DNA of 64,000 bases from Cephalopachus bancanus (Eukaryota > Chordata > Mammalia > Primates > Tarsiidae), in the NCBI GenBank assembly GCA_027257055.1, contig JAPVLO010000153.1, forward strand, positions 1,054,001 to 1,118,000, given 5' to 3'. Positions 21,521 through 34,583 of the stretch are shown here, in pieces. A program made the position numbers and the translations under genes. Every line of letters starts with the position of its first letter. Within the stretch, counting starts at the first letter, position 1. The notes under the pieces were generated by a model, which saw only the letters and a list, made by a program, of their open reading frames with translations, did no database searches and was not told the origin of the DNA.

Positions 21521-22111
21521 AAAATAGTGGAGAAAGTAAGTTTAGGTATAATAAGGGAGATAGACCTGTGGGATGCTGCCATAGGGCACCCACCCTTGTT
21601 TGTTCTGTCCGATCAAATGTCAACACAGATATGATTGAACTGTAGAATATTTTTAAAAAGGACACCCAAAATAAGACAAAGCATTTGCAAAGGAATACAC
21701 ACTTATGAAATGCTCAAATAAATACATTTGTTTCATTGGACCTTGATGGATGCAAAATCTTTTCTATAACTAAAAAATTTAAAAACAATTTAAAAGATAA
21801 AAATTAAAAGTTTTCTTGGGGAAATAATAGACACTCATAAAATCATAAAGCGTATGGATATTGTAAATATGGATTTGTGCAACAAATTCTGCAATTTTCA
21901 AATTATAGAAATGCCAATAAAATTTAATAGAAGTCATTTTTAACAATTAAAAATGTATTATACAGAGAATATAGTACATTTGTAACAAGTCATTTTTATT
22001 CTGTTTTTAAGTTTTGGTATGTGACATTTTAAAAAAATCAAATACATAGACACCAAATCAGAATATTCAACCTCAAAAGAAAGTGTTCCATCACTTCATA
22101 ACTGTTTAAAA
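21521..22111. other. Unassigned AT-rich DNA
   Basis: No repeat family, RNA or coding region recognised. Confidence 0.4.
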
Positions 22112-22123
22112 AGAACGTTTCTC

Positions 22124-22435
22124 GACCAGGCTTGGAGGCTCAGCCTGTAATCCCAGTACTTTGGGAGGCTGAGGTGAGTGGATTGCCTGAGTCCGCAGGT
22201 CGAGATCCGCCTGGGCAACTTGGTGAGACCTCATCCCTACAATAAATCAAAAATTAGCTGGGCGTGGTAGCACACGCCTGTAGTTCCAGCTACTTGGAAG
22301 ACTGAGGCAGAAGGATCACCGGAGCCCAGCAGGTCAAGGCTGCGGTGGCCGGGAGCATGCCACTGCACTCTAGTCTGGATGACAGAGTGAGACTCCAACT
22401 CAAAAAATAAAAATAAATAAAAATAAAAAATAAAA
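22124..22435 (+). mobile_element. Alu, younger-lineage relative, sense
   Basis: Has GGCTCAGCCTGTAATCC, CTACAATAAATCAAAAA and tail ACTCCAACTC, but keeps a diverged right-arm hairpin (GTGGCCGGGAGCATGCCAC). It is flanked by GAACGTTTCTC (left) and GAATGTGTCTC (right), a diverged target-site duplication. Confidence 0.9.
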
Positions 22436-22703
22436 TGAATGTGTCTCAACAAATTGACCAGGCCAAAGCATATAGGCAAAAAATTGAAAAACATTCTCCT
22501 AATGACTTCTGATTTTCCACAGAGTGCTGTCTCCTGCTGGGAGACTGTGTCACACCTGAGTCTATAAATATTTTCTGGAGTACTTGATATTTGTAAAACT
22601 TTACACCTTTACTTCCATAAATAAAATGTTTCTATCTTGCATCAACAAAACTTTATTTGAAATCATGTCAGTTGAAGTGATTCACAAGGTGAAGACACCT
22701 ATG

Positions 22704-22753
22704 AAAGATTTTCAAATAAGCTAACATATATATTAGCTTACTTGAAAATCTTT
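22704..22753. repeat. 50 bp near-perfect palindrome
   Basis: Left arm AAAGATTTTCAAATAAGCTA and right arm TAGCTTACTTGAAAATCTTT are reverse complements with one mismatch, around an AT-rich centre. It sits between an Alu and an L1, in otherwise unassigned DNA. Confidence 0.9.
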
Positions 22754-25700
22754 GTACATACAAAGAAAATCACAAAGTGGAGTTGTTTTTATTTTTCCAA
22801 GTTGGCAAAATAGAGGCTCTCAAGCATGCCTCACCCATTGGAGCATTGTGAATGGTGTGGAAAGACCAACACAGTGAAGTCCAATTCAAGAAAAAACATA
22901 TATTCACCACAACAGCAAAGGACACTTCAGATCTCAGGGTGGAAAAAGCAGGTGAACAGCCCCTGTGACAGCACTCTGCAGAGAAAACTGAGTGCAACCC
23001 CAGAACACAGGATGGGACTAAGAACTGTTGTCTGATATCCCAGTTAGGGATCTGCTCCATGGCCTGGGAGAAAACCCCCTTTCATCTTGAGTCTTAGAGC
23101 TGTCTCTGGGGGAGGTCAAAATTGGTCAATTTATCTGGGAAAGACACCAGTAAAGCCACAGATGTTCTCCCAAATCTGGGTCAGTAAGAAAGATACCATT
23201 TTTTACTATGGTCCATTGTCTCAACCTCAGCAACCTCTGCAGACACTTTGGTTAATGTCCAGAGACAAGGCTACTTGTTCTGGAGGCAGGGGCCTCCCCC
23301 AAGCAGAGCATGGTGGGGTACATGAAGATTATGCCAGGATGTGGAACCGGACTTGTGCTCTTCTCAGCCTATGTCTGGAAGTGGCAAGGGACCACCCAAA
23401 GCCATGTTTCCTTCCCATAAAAGAAACAGGCTACCAGGATCAGAATTGTGACTCAGAATCGGTCTCTGTGTATCACTGCCTGGGTGCCCCACACCACCCT
23501 ACTTCTCTGTGCTATTGTGGCAAGGAGCCCCACCAATAACAAAGAATACCCAGAATAACAGCCTAAATGACAGGAACCTAGCAGGGAGCCCCCATTCCCA
23601 TGTTTTGTTATCTGCATTCTGAGCACGAGATTGCTATAGCCATGGTTTCTCATCAGCCATAGGTCCTGCAGCCAACATCAGTTTTGCAACATGGAATTCT
23701 TCAGCAAACACAATTGTTAAGAACCCTAGCCTCCCACCTGGACTAGTTGGGGTAGCATGCCCCAGTAATACTAAGGAAAAGGAGACCCTTCCCCAACTTC
23801 TACACAACTGGGAAAGCAGTCTAAATAGCTGGACACCAGCAGACGGGACCTCATCCCTATGCACTTGAATCTATGGCCTGAGCTTCAGGAGAGTTCCTGA
23901 TCTCATGGTTTCTAGAAGCTAGCAAGGCCTGAAGCCAAGGTCAACTCTATGACCCAGAATCCAGCTGTAGTTCTCATTATGGGGCACCATAGCCTACCCC
24001 TCAATTCTGTCCGGAAAGTGTGCTCCCCTGGTACCAAAGATCAGGCACCCCCTATTTCTATGCACCCAGATAATAGTCTAAGACACCTCACCCTTAATGA
24101 GCAGCTATCCCTGTGCAATGAGGCTCCCTGTGTTCCATGACCTAACACACTCAGTCACCTGGAGTAGGAGCCCGAGCTGCCCTTTCCTCCAGGGGTATAG
24201 TCCTTGGTGCTGTGATACTCTCTCTACTCAACACTCAGATGTATCCCTAGTTACCTGGATGTCCCATTCTTCTATATTAGGAGCTTAGACCACCTCATCT
24301 CCCAGAGCAGAGAGCTTCAGGCAGCAGAGGTCCCCCGCCTTCTTACCAAGGCATGCCTCTGGGCACTTGGAGATCACACACCAGATCCAGTCTCAGAGCA
24401 GGTGCCTGTGCCCAACATTGATGGACCCGTAGGTGAGTCTGCCCAGTTTGGTCCCATCTATTTTGGTTCTATCCTCTATAGGACTAAACTGAGAGCACAA
24501 ACCACAGTGCACTCTGCAAATGAACTCACTGCTGAGACAACAGAGTGCTTCTTCTAGTAACAAGGATTAAGTAAATATCCATCTACCTCAACAGTAGCCA
24601 GCTCTTACCCATATGTACCACTTGCTGGTTCAGAAGTTAAACAACACATCATCAAACAGGAAATACTGACACCAGCACATACCACTAAGGAGCAAGGTAA
24701 GCCTTCCAAAACCCCCATGACCCCAGCATCACAGAAAGCAGTGAGCCAGTCCAAACTACTACATTGCTACTACAACCAACATGGGAAAATACACATGCTA
24801 TCTACATCAGAGGAACTCATACAGATTAGCTGCCATAGAGTATCACAATGAGAAAGAATCAGAGAACCAGCTCTAAAAGTGTGAAAAAGCAGTGTTACCC
24901 TCCAAAAAGGCTCATCAATTCTTCAAGAACAGAACCTAACCAAAATGAAATCCCTGAATGTCATATAACAAATACAGAATACTGATTATAGAGAAGCTTA
25001 ATGAGATGCAAGATAAAGCCAATAACCAACACAAAGAAATTAGCAGAACAATTCAGAAGGTGAAAGAAGATAGTGAAAACATTTTTTAAAAGTAACTAAA
25101 AATTCAATGGTAGAAATACAAAACAAAATATACATCTATAGCAATAGGCTGGAGCAAGTAGAAAAAAAAAATCTCAGAAATGGAAGACAGGTTCTTTGAC
25201 CTAACTCAGTCAGACAGAAATAAAGAGAGAAGAATCAAGAAGATTGAGCAAAGCCTATGACAAATATGGGACAATGTAAAGCAAACAAATCTATAAATCA
25301 TAGGCACTCCAGAGAGAGAAGAAGTTAAAGTAAATAATTGGAAAAATATATTCAAGAAAACTCTTCTGGTCTTGACAGAAACCTAGATATCCAAATACAA
25401 AAAGCCCAGAACTCCTGAAAGACACGTTTTTAAGGAAAACTTCACTAAGGTATATCATAGTCAGATTCTCCAAAGTCAACATAAAAGAAAATATCCTAAA
25501 AGCAGCAAAAGAGAAGTGCAGAATCACCTATAAAGTAAAGGACTTTTGACTAACAGCAGACATTTCAACAGAAACCCTAAAAGCCAGAAGAGAATGGGGG
25601 CCAATTTCCAACCTATTAAAAAAAAAAATTGAGCCCAGAATCTTATATCTAGTCACATTAAGCTTCATAAATGAAGAAAAAAATAAAATTCCCTGAAAAA

Positions 25701-26361
25701 CAACACTAAGGAAAAAAAATCACTACAGATTACTATGAACATCTGTAGGCAAACTAGAAAATCTAAAGAAAATGGATGTTTTTCTGGTATCATACAACCT
25801 CTCAAGGTTGAAACAAGAAGAAATTGAAACTTTAAACATACCAGTAACAATTGAGGAAATTGACTCAGTCATAAGAAACCTCCCTGCCAGAAAAAGCCCT
25901 TGACCAGATGGCTTTTCCAGACATTCAAGAAGGAGCTTGTACCAATCTTACTAAAAGTATTCCAGACAATCAAGTGATGGAATTCTCCCCAAATCATTTT
26001 ATGAAGCTAACATCATAATGATATCCCAAACTGATAAATAATCAAGAAGGAAAGAAAACTACAGGCTAATCTCCTTGGTGAACATAGATGCAAAAATTAT
26101 CAAAAAGATTCTAGCAAAGCAATGCAACAATACATCCCTAGGATCTCTACTATGGCCAGGTGGGCTTCATTTCTGGGATGCAGGAGTGATTCAAGTTTGC
26201 ATGACCATGTATGTAAAATGTAATTCAGCACATTGACAGATATAAAACCAAGAACCACATAATTATCTCATTAGATGCAGAAAAAACATTTAATAAAATC
26301 CAGCATCTCTTCTTGATACAAACACTTGAGCATCAAGGCATTGAAAGATCACTGAAGCAAA

Positions 26362-26748
26362 ACATGGAACCAACCATGCTGCCCATTGAAGCTGAACTGG
26401 ATTTTTTAAAAATGTGGTACATATACACAATGGAATATTACTCAGCCATAAAGAAGGACAAACATAGGGACTTTGCAGCAACTTGGATGGATTTAGAGTA
26501 GATCATACTCAGTGATCTATCACAGAAACAAAGAACAGAGTACCATATGTTCTCACTCATAAGCAGACCTAGAACAATTATTATAATACTATAAGAAAGG
26601 GATTGGTAGAAGTGAGATGGGATTGGCAATTGAGGGAAACTGCTAGGGGAGGGAGGGGCACACCTTATCAACAAGAGTACCTGCATAATCAACGTTTGTA
26701 TACCTAACCCTGAATTGTACCCCACAAATCTTTAAATTTTTTAAAAAA
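26362..26748 (+). mobile_element. 5'-truncated L1 nested in L1 copy B
   Basis: Starts AAAACATGGAACCAACC (ORF2 C-terminal end), contains the L1 3' UTR (TGGGATTGGCAATTGAGGG) and ends in an A-rich tail. It is flanked by GAAAGATCACTGAA (left) and GAAAGATCATTGAA (right). ORF2 of the host L1 reads across once it is removed. Confidence 0.88.
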
Positions 26749-27170
26749 GAAAGATCATTGAAAGATTTTGATCATTCCTCAAAACAATAAGAGCCATTTA
26801 TGATAAACCAAGAGCCAACATTTTATTCAGTGGACAAAAGCAGGAAGTATTCTACCTGAGAACTGGAACAAGACAATGATGGCCACTCTCGCCTTCTTAT
26901 TCAACATAGTGCTGGAAGTTCTAGCCAGAACAATCAGGCAAGATAAGGAAATCAGGGATGTCTAAAAAGAAAATTTTATGCTATCCCTCTTTGCAGACAA
27001 TATGATTCTATACCTACAAAATCTAAGAATGTCTGTCAAAAGCCTCCTCTCACTAATAAATGACTTCAGTAAAATCTTGGCTTACAAAATCAACATTCAA
27101 AAGACAGTTGCTTTTCTATAAACCTGAAACAAGCAGGTAGAGAACTAAAACAACACAATCCCATTCACAA

Positions 27171-27176
<6 letters not shown>

Positions 27177-27217
<41 letters not shown>
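27177..27217. repeat. (CA)n microsatellite in L1 copy B ORF2
   Basis: About 20 CA units after CACAATAGTAACA, in the A-rich site upstream of the ORF2 segment encoding a KYLG-like motif. Confidence 0.95.
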
Positions 27218-27219
<2 letters not shown>

Positions 27220-28125
27220 TGAAATAGTCTGTCATCTACCTAATCAGAGAAGTGAAAGACCTTTACAATGAAAATTACAAATCACTGCTCATATAAATCA
27301 AGGATAACACAAACAAATGGAAGGACATCTCAGGCTCATGGAATGGAAAAATCAATATTGTCGTGATGTTCATCCTACCAAGGCAATCTACAGATTCAAT
27401 GCAATATCCATAAAATTACCAACATAATTTTTCACAGACTTGGAAACAGTCATTCATAAATTTTAAAATGGAAATAAAAAAGAGAACGAATAATCAAAAC
27501 AATCTTTAGCAAAAGGAAAAAAGTATGTGGTATCATACTCCCAGATTTTAAACACTACTACAAGTTTTCAATAACCAAGATGGCATTGTATTGGTACAGG
27601 AATGGGCACATAGATGAATGGAACAGGACTAAGATTCCAGAAGTAAAACCATGGTCCCTTAACCAAGTCATCTTTGACAAAGTCACTGGTAAAAATCATT
27701 GGGGAAAGGAGACCATATTTAGCAAATGGTGCTAGGAAAAATAGTAAACCACATACAGAAGGATGAAACTGGACTCCCTATCGATAAATATATACAAAAA
27801 TCAACTCAAGAGGGATCAAAAACCTAAACATAAAACCTCAAACTATAAGAATCTTAGAAAAAAATGTAGAAAACACTCTTATGCACATGGAAGTAGGCAA
27901 CGGATTCTTGATCACTGGCTTCCCAAAAGCTAATGGCATAATAGCTCAGACAAGTGGGATCTCATCAAACTGAAAAGCTTTTGCACAGCAAAATAAACAG
28001 TCAAGAGAGTAAAGGAATCACAGAAAGGAGAAAAATGTGCAGATTATACATCTGACAAAGGCCTAACATCAAGGATCTACAAGGAACTCAAAGTAAGTGA
28101 AAGAAAAGAAACAAATAATCCCATT

Positions 28126-28137
28126 AAAAAGTGAGCA
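28126..28137 (+). repeat. Left target-site duplication of L1 copy C
   Basis: AAAAAGTGAGCAG at the left; the same string recurs at about 34571-34583 after the tail. Confidence 0.85.
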
Positions 28138-29599
28138 GGGGACTTCCAGCAAGATGGCTATGGGGCAACCTGGTCTGTGAAACCCTCTGCAAAGGAGGAC
28201 TGCAGTGGGTCTCTGGCTCTCACCCCGGGGGCTGTGGACCCCAACATTGCAGCCTGCTCTTCATACGGAGCTCAGCCGTTGCCACCGCTGGGGCACTGCA
28301 GCGGACTGGACAGCCACTGCAGTGCAGATGCCGCACCGCCATCACAGCTGCCGCCACCACCACCGGTAGTACATTGCACCACCCGGGCTGGAAGCAATCC
28401 ACGACTTCAGTCCTTGAAGCCCCTTCAGGGAAGATCTGCTGGGATCACTGCCACCTCTCCTGCAACCGAGATGTCCTGCCCGCTGTGAGTTTCCTGCCTG
28501 TGCCCTGAGGCAGGCATCCATCCCCAGTCTCTGCCAGTTCCTGTCTGGCCCCACCCCCTCTGGGGCGAGCAGCTGAGATAGCACCACCTGCTGGTGATTC
28601 AAGGTAACAACACCAAAACGGGAGAAACAAGTCTGAAAAACACATAGGCCAGAGTGGTGAACAGAGGGTGATCTAAACTGTCCTTCACAGCAGACCAGGG
28701 GCAACTGATCCTAACTGCAAACTAATCTACCAGCTTGAAAAGAAAGCTAGAAATCAGAACTGAAAGGACATTGGACTTAAATGAAAAGTCTCAGAGTGTG
28801 CTTCATTGATTCTGTTAGTTTAATGACTTAATTCTATTCCTACTGTATTGTTCCTTTTTTCTCTCTCTCTTCCTTTTCTTCTCTTTTCTTCTATCTGTAA
28901 ACCATATCTTTGTATAGAGGGACAGCACACCAATAAGGTGGTTGGTTAGCTTGTATGTTAGCATCACTATATATTTTATTTTATTTTTTTGTTTGGGAGT
29001 TGGTTCATCTGTACCTGTGGTCTATTGTTTTTATCTGTTTCAGTATAGGTCTCTCTCTCCATTTGTTGGCACACGTTTGTTTCCCCCCTTACTCCTTTAT
29101 CTCTCCACCCCCCTCTGCAACCCACTGTCTGCTCATTCTCTTCCCTCTGCTAACCACATTTTATTTAAGGGAGTAAACCTACAGCCCCACTGCACGGACA
29201 GATTGCAAAGCAGTGGAAAGTGGGTTCCAAATTATCCACACAACTGTCAGCAAATACCTGTCAGGACCTGCAGATAGATTTTGAATCACAGCTCCCTCCT
29301 TAAGTAAATATCAAAACTGCAAAAAGGACCACCCCCGACCTACAGTACAACTACAGAATTGAACAAAGTAATAGGGCATACATAAAGAATAGGAGATTGA
29401 ACAAACAGAAGTAAAACTAATCCCTTTACCCATGAATAACAGAATTGAAGAAGATGGTGACGTGGAGAGAAGGAAAAAGTAGGGAGCGGGAAAAACCGCA
29501 CAAATAAAAAAAAAAACAAAAAAAGAATATAGGTCTCACACAGACCCCTGGGAGATGAGACACTGAGAAAACAGATTCTGGAACACAAACAATGAAGAG

Positions 29600-30464
29600 C
29601 CCCCAGAATGACTGGTACAACAATCCCAGACATCAAGACATTAATGGAGAGAATTTAAAAAATTGAGGAGAGACAAGAGGAAAATAGGAAGGAGTTGATG
29701 TCAGAAATAACAGCAGTAAAGAATAATGTCATGGAAATGAATAACAGACTAATAAGCATGAAAAGCAGAATCAGCCAAGCAGAAGAAAGAATCTCAGAGC
29801 TCGAAGACTAAACCACAGAACTAACCCAAATTGCCAAAAGCATAGAAAAGAAGATCAAAAAGACAGAACAAAACCTGTAAGAGATGAATGACCACTTCAA
29901 GAGACCAAACCTAAGAGTAATTGGGCTTCCTGAGGCAGAGAGAGAAACAGAAGCCACAATGGAACAAACATTTTATGAAATCATTCAAGAAAACTTCCCT
30001 CATCTCATCAAGGATGAAAAAATTCAAACACAAGAGATTCAGAGACCCCTGCAAGACAACAAATGAGAAGACCAACTCCCAGACACATAATAATTTGCCT
30101 AAACAAAATAACTATAAAAGGAAAAATCCTAAAGGCAGCAAGAGAAAAAGGCCAGACTACCTACCAGAGAAGACCAATTAGAATAGCAGCAGATGTATCC
30201 ACAGAAACCCTTCAGGCTAGGAGAGCCTGGAGCCCTATCTTTAAAGTTCTAAAAGATAAACAATTTCAACCAAGAATAACCTACCCAGCCAAACTAAGCT
30301 TAATTAGTGAGGGAGAATTGAAATTTTTTCCAGATATCCAATCCCTTAGAACCTACACTGCCACCAGACCACCTCTACAAGAAACACTTAAGAAAGTACT
30401 GAACACAGAAGAAAAAGAAAAAAGAACAACAACATTCTTCACAAGAGTACAGGCAAAAGATTAA
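29600..30464 (+). pseudogene. ORF1: L1 copy C ORF1 (RNA-binding protein)
   Basis: L1 ORF1p is the nucleic-acid chaperone that coats L1 RNA. The coiled-coil region lies around 29690-29880 and contains internal stops (TAA near 29811, TAA at 29878-29880). The RRM part starts near 29900 (NLRVIGLPEAERE). A frameshift near 30060 puts the C-terminal domain in another frame (MRRPTPRHIIICLN, KAAREKGQTTYQRRPIRI, WSPIFKVLKDKQFQPRITYP) up to a stop at 30464. All three domains are recognisable, but the reading frame is broken at least three times. Confidence 0.85.
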
Positions 30465-30536
30465 AAGCACACATGAGCCAACTCCACAACCCAAAGAAAG
30501 ACAACAAACAAACAGGAACAACTCTGTAAGACCCTT

Positions 30537-33500
30537 ATGACAGGGATCAACTCTTGCATTTCAATTATTAGCCTAAATGTGAAAGGACTAAATGCACCAC
30601 TGAAAAGACGTAGAATGGCAAAATGGAAAAAATACCATCAGGCAACAATCTATAGCCTTCAAGAGATTCACCTCACTAGAAAGGACACCCACAGACTCAA
30701 AGAAAGAGGATGGGAAACAAACTTTCAGGCAAACAGAATACAAAAGAAAGGAGGAATAGCGATCTTAATCTCAGACAATATCCCTTCAAGCTATTATAAA
30801 TCAAAAAAGATACAGAAGGCCACCACATAATGATAAAAGTCTCAATCCATAAACAAGAAATATCTATCCTAAACATATACGCACCCAACATAGGTGCACC
30901 AACTTTCATAAAGCAACTGCTAGGAAAACTAAAGAAAGACATTGACTCTAACACCATCATAACTGGGGACTTTAATACCCCACTCACAACCCTAGACAGA
31001 TCATCAGGACAAAAAATCACCAAGGAGATCCGGAACCCCAATGTGACTTTAAACCAGATGGACTTAATTGACATCTACAGAACACTCCATCCAAAGACCA
31101 CAGAATAAACATTCTACTCATCACCACATGGAACGTATTCTAAGATCGACCACGTAATTGGCCATAAATCAAGCATAAGCAAATTTAAAAGGACTGAAAT
31201 TCTACCATGCACCTTCTCGGACCACAGTGGAATAAAAATAAGCATTGACACCAACAAAGTGCCCCAAAACCCACAAAGACATGGACACTAAACAGCCTGA
31301 TGCTAAACAATTCCTGGGTCAATGATGAAATGAAAACAGAGATAAAAGTCACCTGGAAACAAATGAAAATGAAGAAACATCTTACCAAAATCTCTGGGAC
31401 ACCTTGAAAGCTGTAGTAAGAGGGGAATTTATATCCCTACAATCACACATGAAGAAAATGGAAGGAACACAAATTAACAACCTAACAAGCCACCTAAAGA
31501 AGCTGGAAAAGCAAGACCACAAAAACCCAAATTTCAGTAGAAGAAGCCAGATCACCAAAATAAAAGCCCAAATCCAGGACATAGAAGACAAAAAGATAAT
31601 ACAAAATATCATTGAAACAAAAAGCTGGTTCTTCGAAAGGAAAAACAAGATCAATGGTCCCCTAGCTAGACTGACCAAGGAAAAATGAGAAAAAAAACAA
31701 ATAAGCACAATCAGAAACACAAAAGATGAAGTCACATCTGACCCTGAAGAAATACAAAAGATCATTAGACACTACTACGTACAATTGTATGGAAACAAAC
31801 TTGAAAACCTTAAGGAAATGGAGGACTTTCTGACATCATACAACCTACATAGATTGGAACAAGAAGAAATTGAGACCCTAAATAGGCCAATAACAATAGA
31901 GGAAATCAACTACGTAATAAGAAAATATCCTACAAAAAAAAGCCCTGGTCCAGATGGCTTTCCAGCAGAATTCTACAAGACATTTAAGGATAAGCTGATG
32001 CCAATCCTACTGAAGGTATTCCAGGTGATTGAAAAAGATGGAACTCTCCCCAGATCATTTTACGAAGCCAACATCACATTGATACCCAAGCCACGTAAAG
32101 ATCCAACAAAGAAAGAGAACTACAGGCCAATATCTTTGATGAACATAGATGCTAAAATTCTCAACAAGATCCTAGCAAACTGAATTCAGCAATACATCTC
32201 AACAATCATCCATCATGACCAAGTAGGATTTATTCCTGGGATGCAAGGCTGGTTCAACATTCATAAAACCATAAATGTAATTAAATACATCAACAGATGT
32301 CAAAACAAAAACCACATGATTATATCATTAGATGCAGAAAAAGCTTTTGATAAAATCCAGCACCCCTTCTTGATAAAAACCCTCGAACATCTAGGCATAC
32401 AGGGAACATACCTCAAAATAGCAAAAGCCATCTACGAGAAACACATAGCCCGCATACTCCTAAATGGACAAAAATTGGAACCATTTCCCCTGAAAACTGG
32501 AACAAGACAAGGATGCCCACTCTCACCCCTCCTGTTCAATATAGTATTGGAAGTCCTGGCTCGAGCAATCAGAGAAGAGAAGGCAATCACGGCTCTCTAA
32601 ATAGGAAGAGAGGAAGTCAAGTTACCTATCTTTGCAGATGATATGATTGTGTACCTTGAAAACCCAAGAGAATCTGTCAAAAAACTCCTTACACTGATAA
32701 AGGCCTTTGGCAAAGTCTTAGGATACAAAATAAATGTACAAAAGACAATCGCATTTCTCTACACCAATAATAAACCAACAGAAACCCAAATAAAAAACAC
32801 AATTCCATTCACAATAGCCACAAAAAAAAAAAAAAAGAAATACCTTGGCAGATTCCTAACCAGAGACATGAAAGACCTTTACAATGAAAATTACAAAACA
32901 CTGCTCAAAGAAATCAAAGATGACACAAACAAGTGGAAAAATATCCCATGCTCATGGATTGGAAGAATCAACATTGTGAAGATGTCCATCTTACCTAAGA
33001 CAATCTACAAATTCAATGCAATACCCATCAAATTACCAGCAACATTCTTCTCAGACCTAGAAAAGACAACACAGGAATTCATATGGAAACACAAATGTCC
33101 AAGAATAGCCAGAACAATCCTCAGCAAAAAAAAAAAAAAAAGCAGATGGTATCACATTACCAGACTTCAAACTTTACTATAAAGCTACAATCATCAAAAC
33201 AACTTGGTATTGGTATAGGAACAGGCATATAGAACAATGGAATAGAATTGAGATTCCAGAAGCAAAACCTCAATTTCTCAACCAACTCATCTTCAACAAG
33301 GCCTCCACCACCTACCACTAGGGAGAGGAGAACCTATTTAGTAAATGGTGCTGGGAAAACTGGCTGACCACATGCACAAGATTGAAACAGGACCCCTATC
33401 TATCCCCATGCACAAAGGTTAACTCCAAATGGATCAGAGACCTAAATGTAAAACTTCAAACAATAAGAACCTTAGAAAATGAAGGAAATAGCCTCATGGA

Positions 33501-34308
33501 AATCGGAACTGGCATCCAATTCCTGAACAAAACCCGAAACCCACAGGTAATAAGACAGACGATAGATAAGTGATACCTTATTAAACTGACAAGCTTCTGC
33601 AAGGCCAAAGAAACCATCAAGAGAGCAGGGAGACAGCCTACAGACTGGGAAAAAGTATTTGCCAACACCAGGTCTGACAAAGGCTTAACATCTTGGATCC
33701 ACAAGGAACTAAAACGTGCTGAAAAGAAAAAACAAGACAACCCCATTATAAAATGGACAAGAGATATGAAAAGACACTTCACAAAAAAGGACATCCGAGC
33801 AGCCAACAAACACATAAAGAAATGTTCAACCTCACTAATCATCAGGGAGATGCAAATCAAAACCACACTGAGATACCACCTAACTCCAGTCAGAATGGCA
33901 ATTATCTACAACTCAAAACATAACAGCTCCTGGAGAGGGTGTGGCAAAAAGGGAACACTTCTACACTGTTGGTGGGAGTGTAAGCTAGTGCAACTTCTGT
34001 GGAAAGCAGTGTGGCGATTCCTAAAAGCTCTAAATCTCAACCTCGCATATGACCTCGCAATCCCCCTACTGGGAATATGCCCTGAAGAACTCAAATCACT
34101 CTATAAAAAAGATACCTACACACGTATGTTTATTGCAGCATTGTTCACAATAGCAAGAACCTGGAAACAACCATGCTGCCCATCAAAAGAGGACTGGATT
34201 AAAAAAATGTGGTACATACACGATGGAATACTACACAGCCATAAAAAAGAACAAAATCATAAATTTCGCAGCAACCTGGATGGAACTAGAGTCTATAATA
34301 CTGAGTGA
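30537..34308 (+). pseudogene. ORF2: L1 copy C ORF2 (endonuclease and reverse transcriptase)
   Basis: About 1257 codons long, the normal length for L1 ORF2. The endonuclease (30537-31240) shows SLNVKGLNAPLKRRRMAKW, LQEIHL, ITGDFNTPL and FSDHSGIKI, with a frame change near 30830 and back before 31404. The reverse transcriptase has [46 protein letters not shown] and catalytic FADDMIVYL (about 32631). Stops lie at 31686, 32181 (TGA at an expected Arg codon) and 32598; more occur at about 33320 and 33571. An A-run at 33126-33140 shifts the frame before the C-terminal part (33382-34308), which carries the L1 Cys-region [17 protein letters not shown]. Dead copy with an intact catalytic motif. Confidence 0.92.
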
Positions 34309-34583
34309 CCTCCCACAGAAACAAAGATCCAAGTATCACATGTTCTCACTCATATAATGGACCTTGAACATCCAATGTAATACTATAAGAAAATGACTGA
34401 TGGTCCTGGGAAACTATGGGGGCGATGGAGATGGGATTAACAGTAGCAAATATCTGTCTGAGGATGGGGATACACCTCTTATCAACAGGGTGCCTGAATG
34501 AAACGTAATTGTACACTTAACCTGTAACTGTACCCCACAAAACCACAATAAAAAATATTGATTATGAAAAAAAAAGTGAGCAG

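Larger units (their letters stand above)
28138..34570 (+). mobile_element. L1 (copy C), nearly full length, about 6.4 kb
   Basis: Complete order: 5' UTR from GGGGACTTCCAGCAAGATGG, ORF1, ORF2, 3' UTR and A-rich tail (CCACAATAAAAAATATTG). It is bounded by a perfect AAAAAGTGAGCAG target-site duplication. The 5' UTR is GC-rich first (28140-28720), then pyrimidine-rich (28850-29180). It is inserted in the old L1 copy B next to an Alu. It is inactive through multiple stops and frameshifts, yet is the least decayed L1 here together with copy D. Confidence 0.93.

Noticed and set aside
23087..23539. 150-codon open frame
   Set aside because: Sits in the GC-richer 5' UTR of L1 copy B with no domain, where chance open frames are common.
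28131..28704. Overlapping open frames on both strands of 100-125 codons
   Set aside because: All are in the GC-rich 5' UTR of L1 copy C, overlap each other in several frames, and have no recognisable domain.
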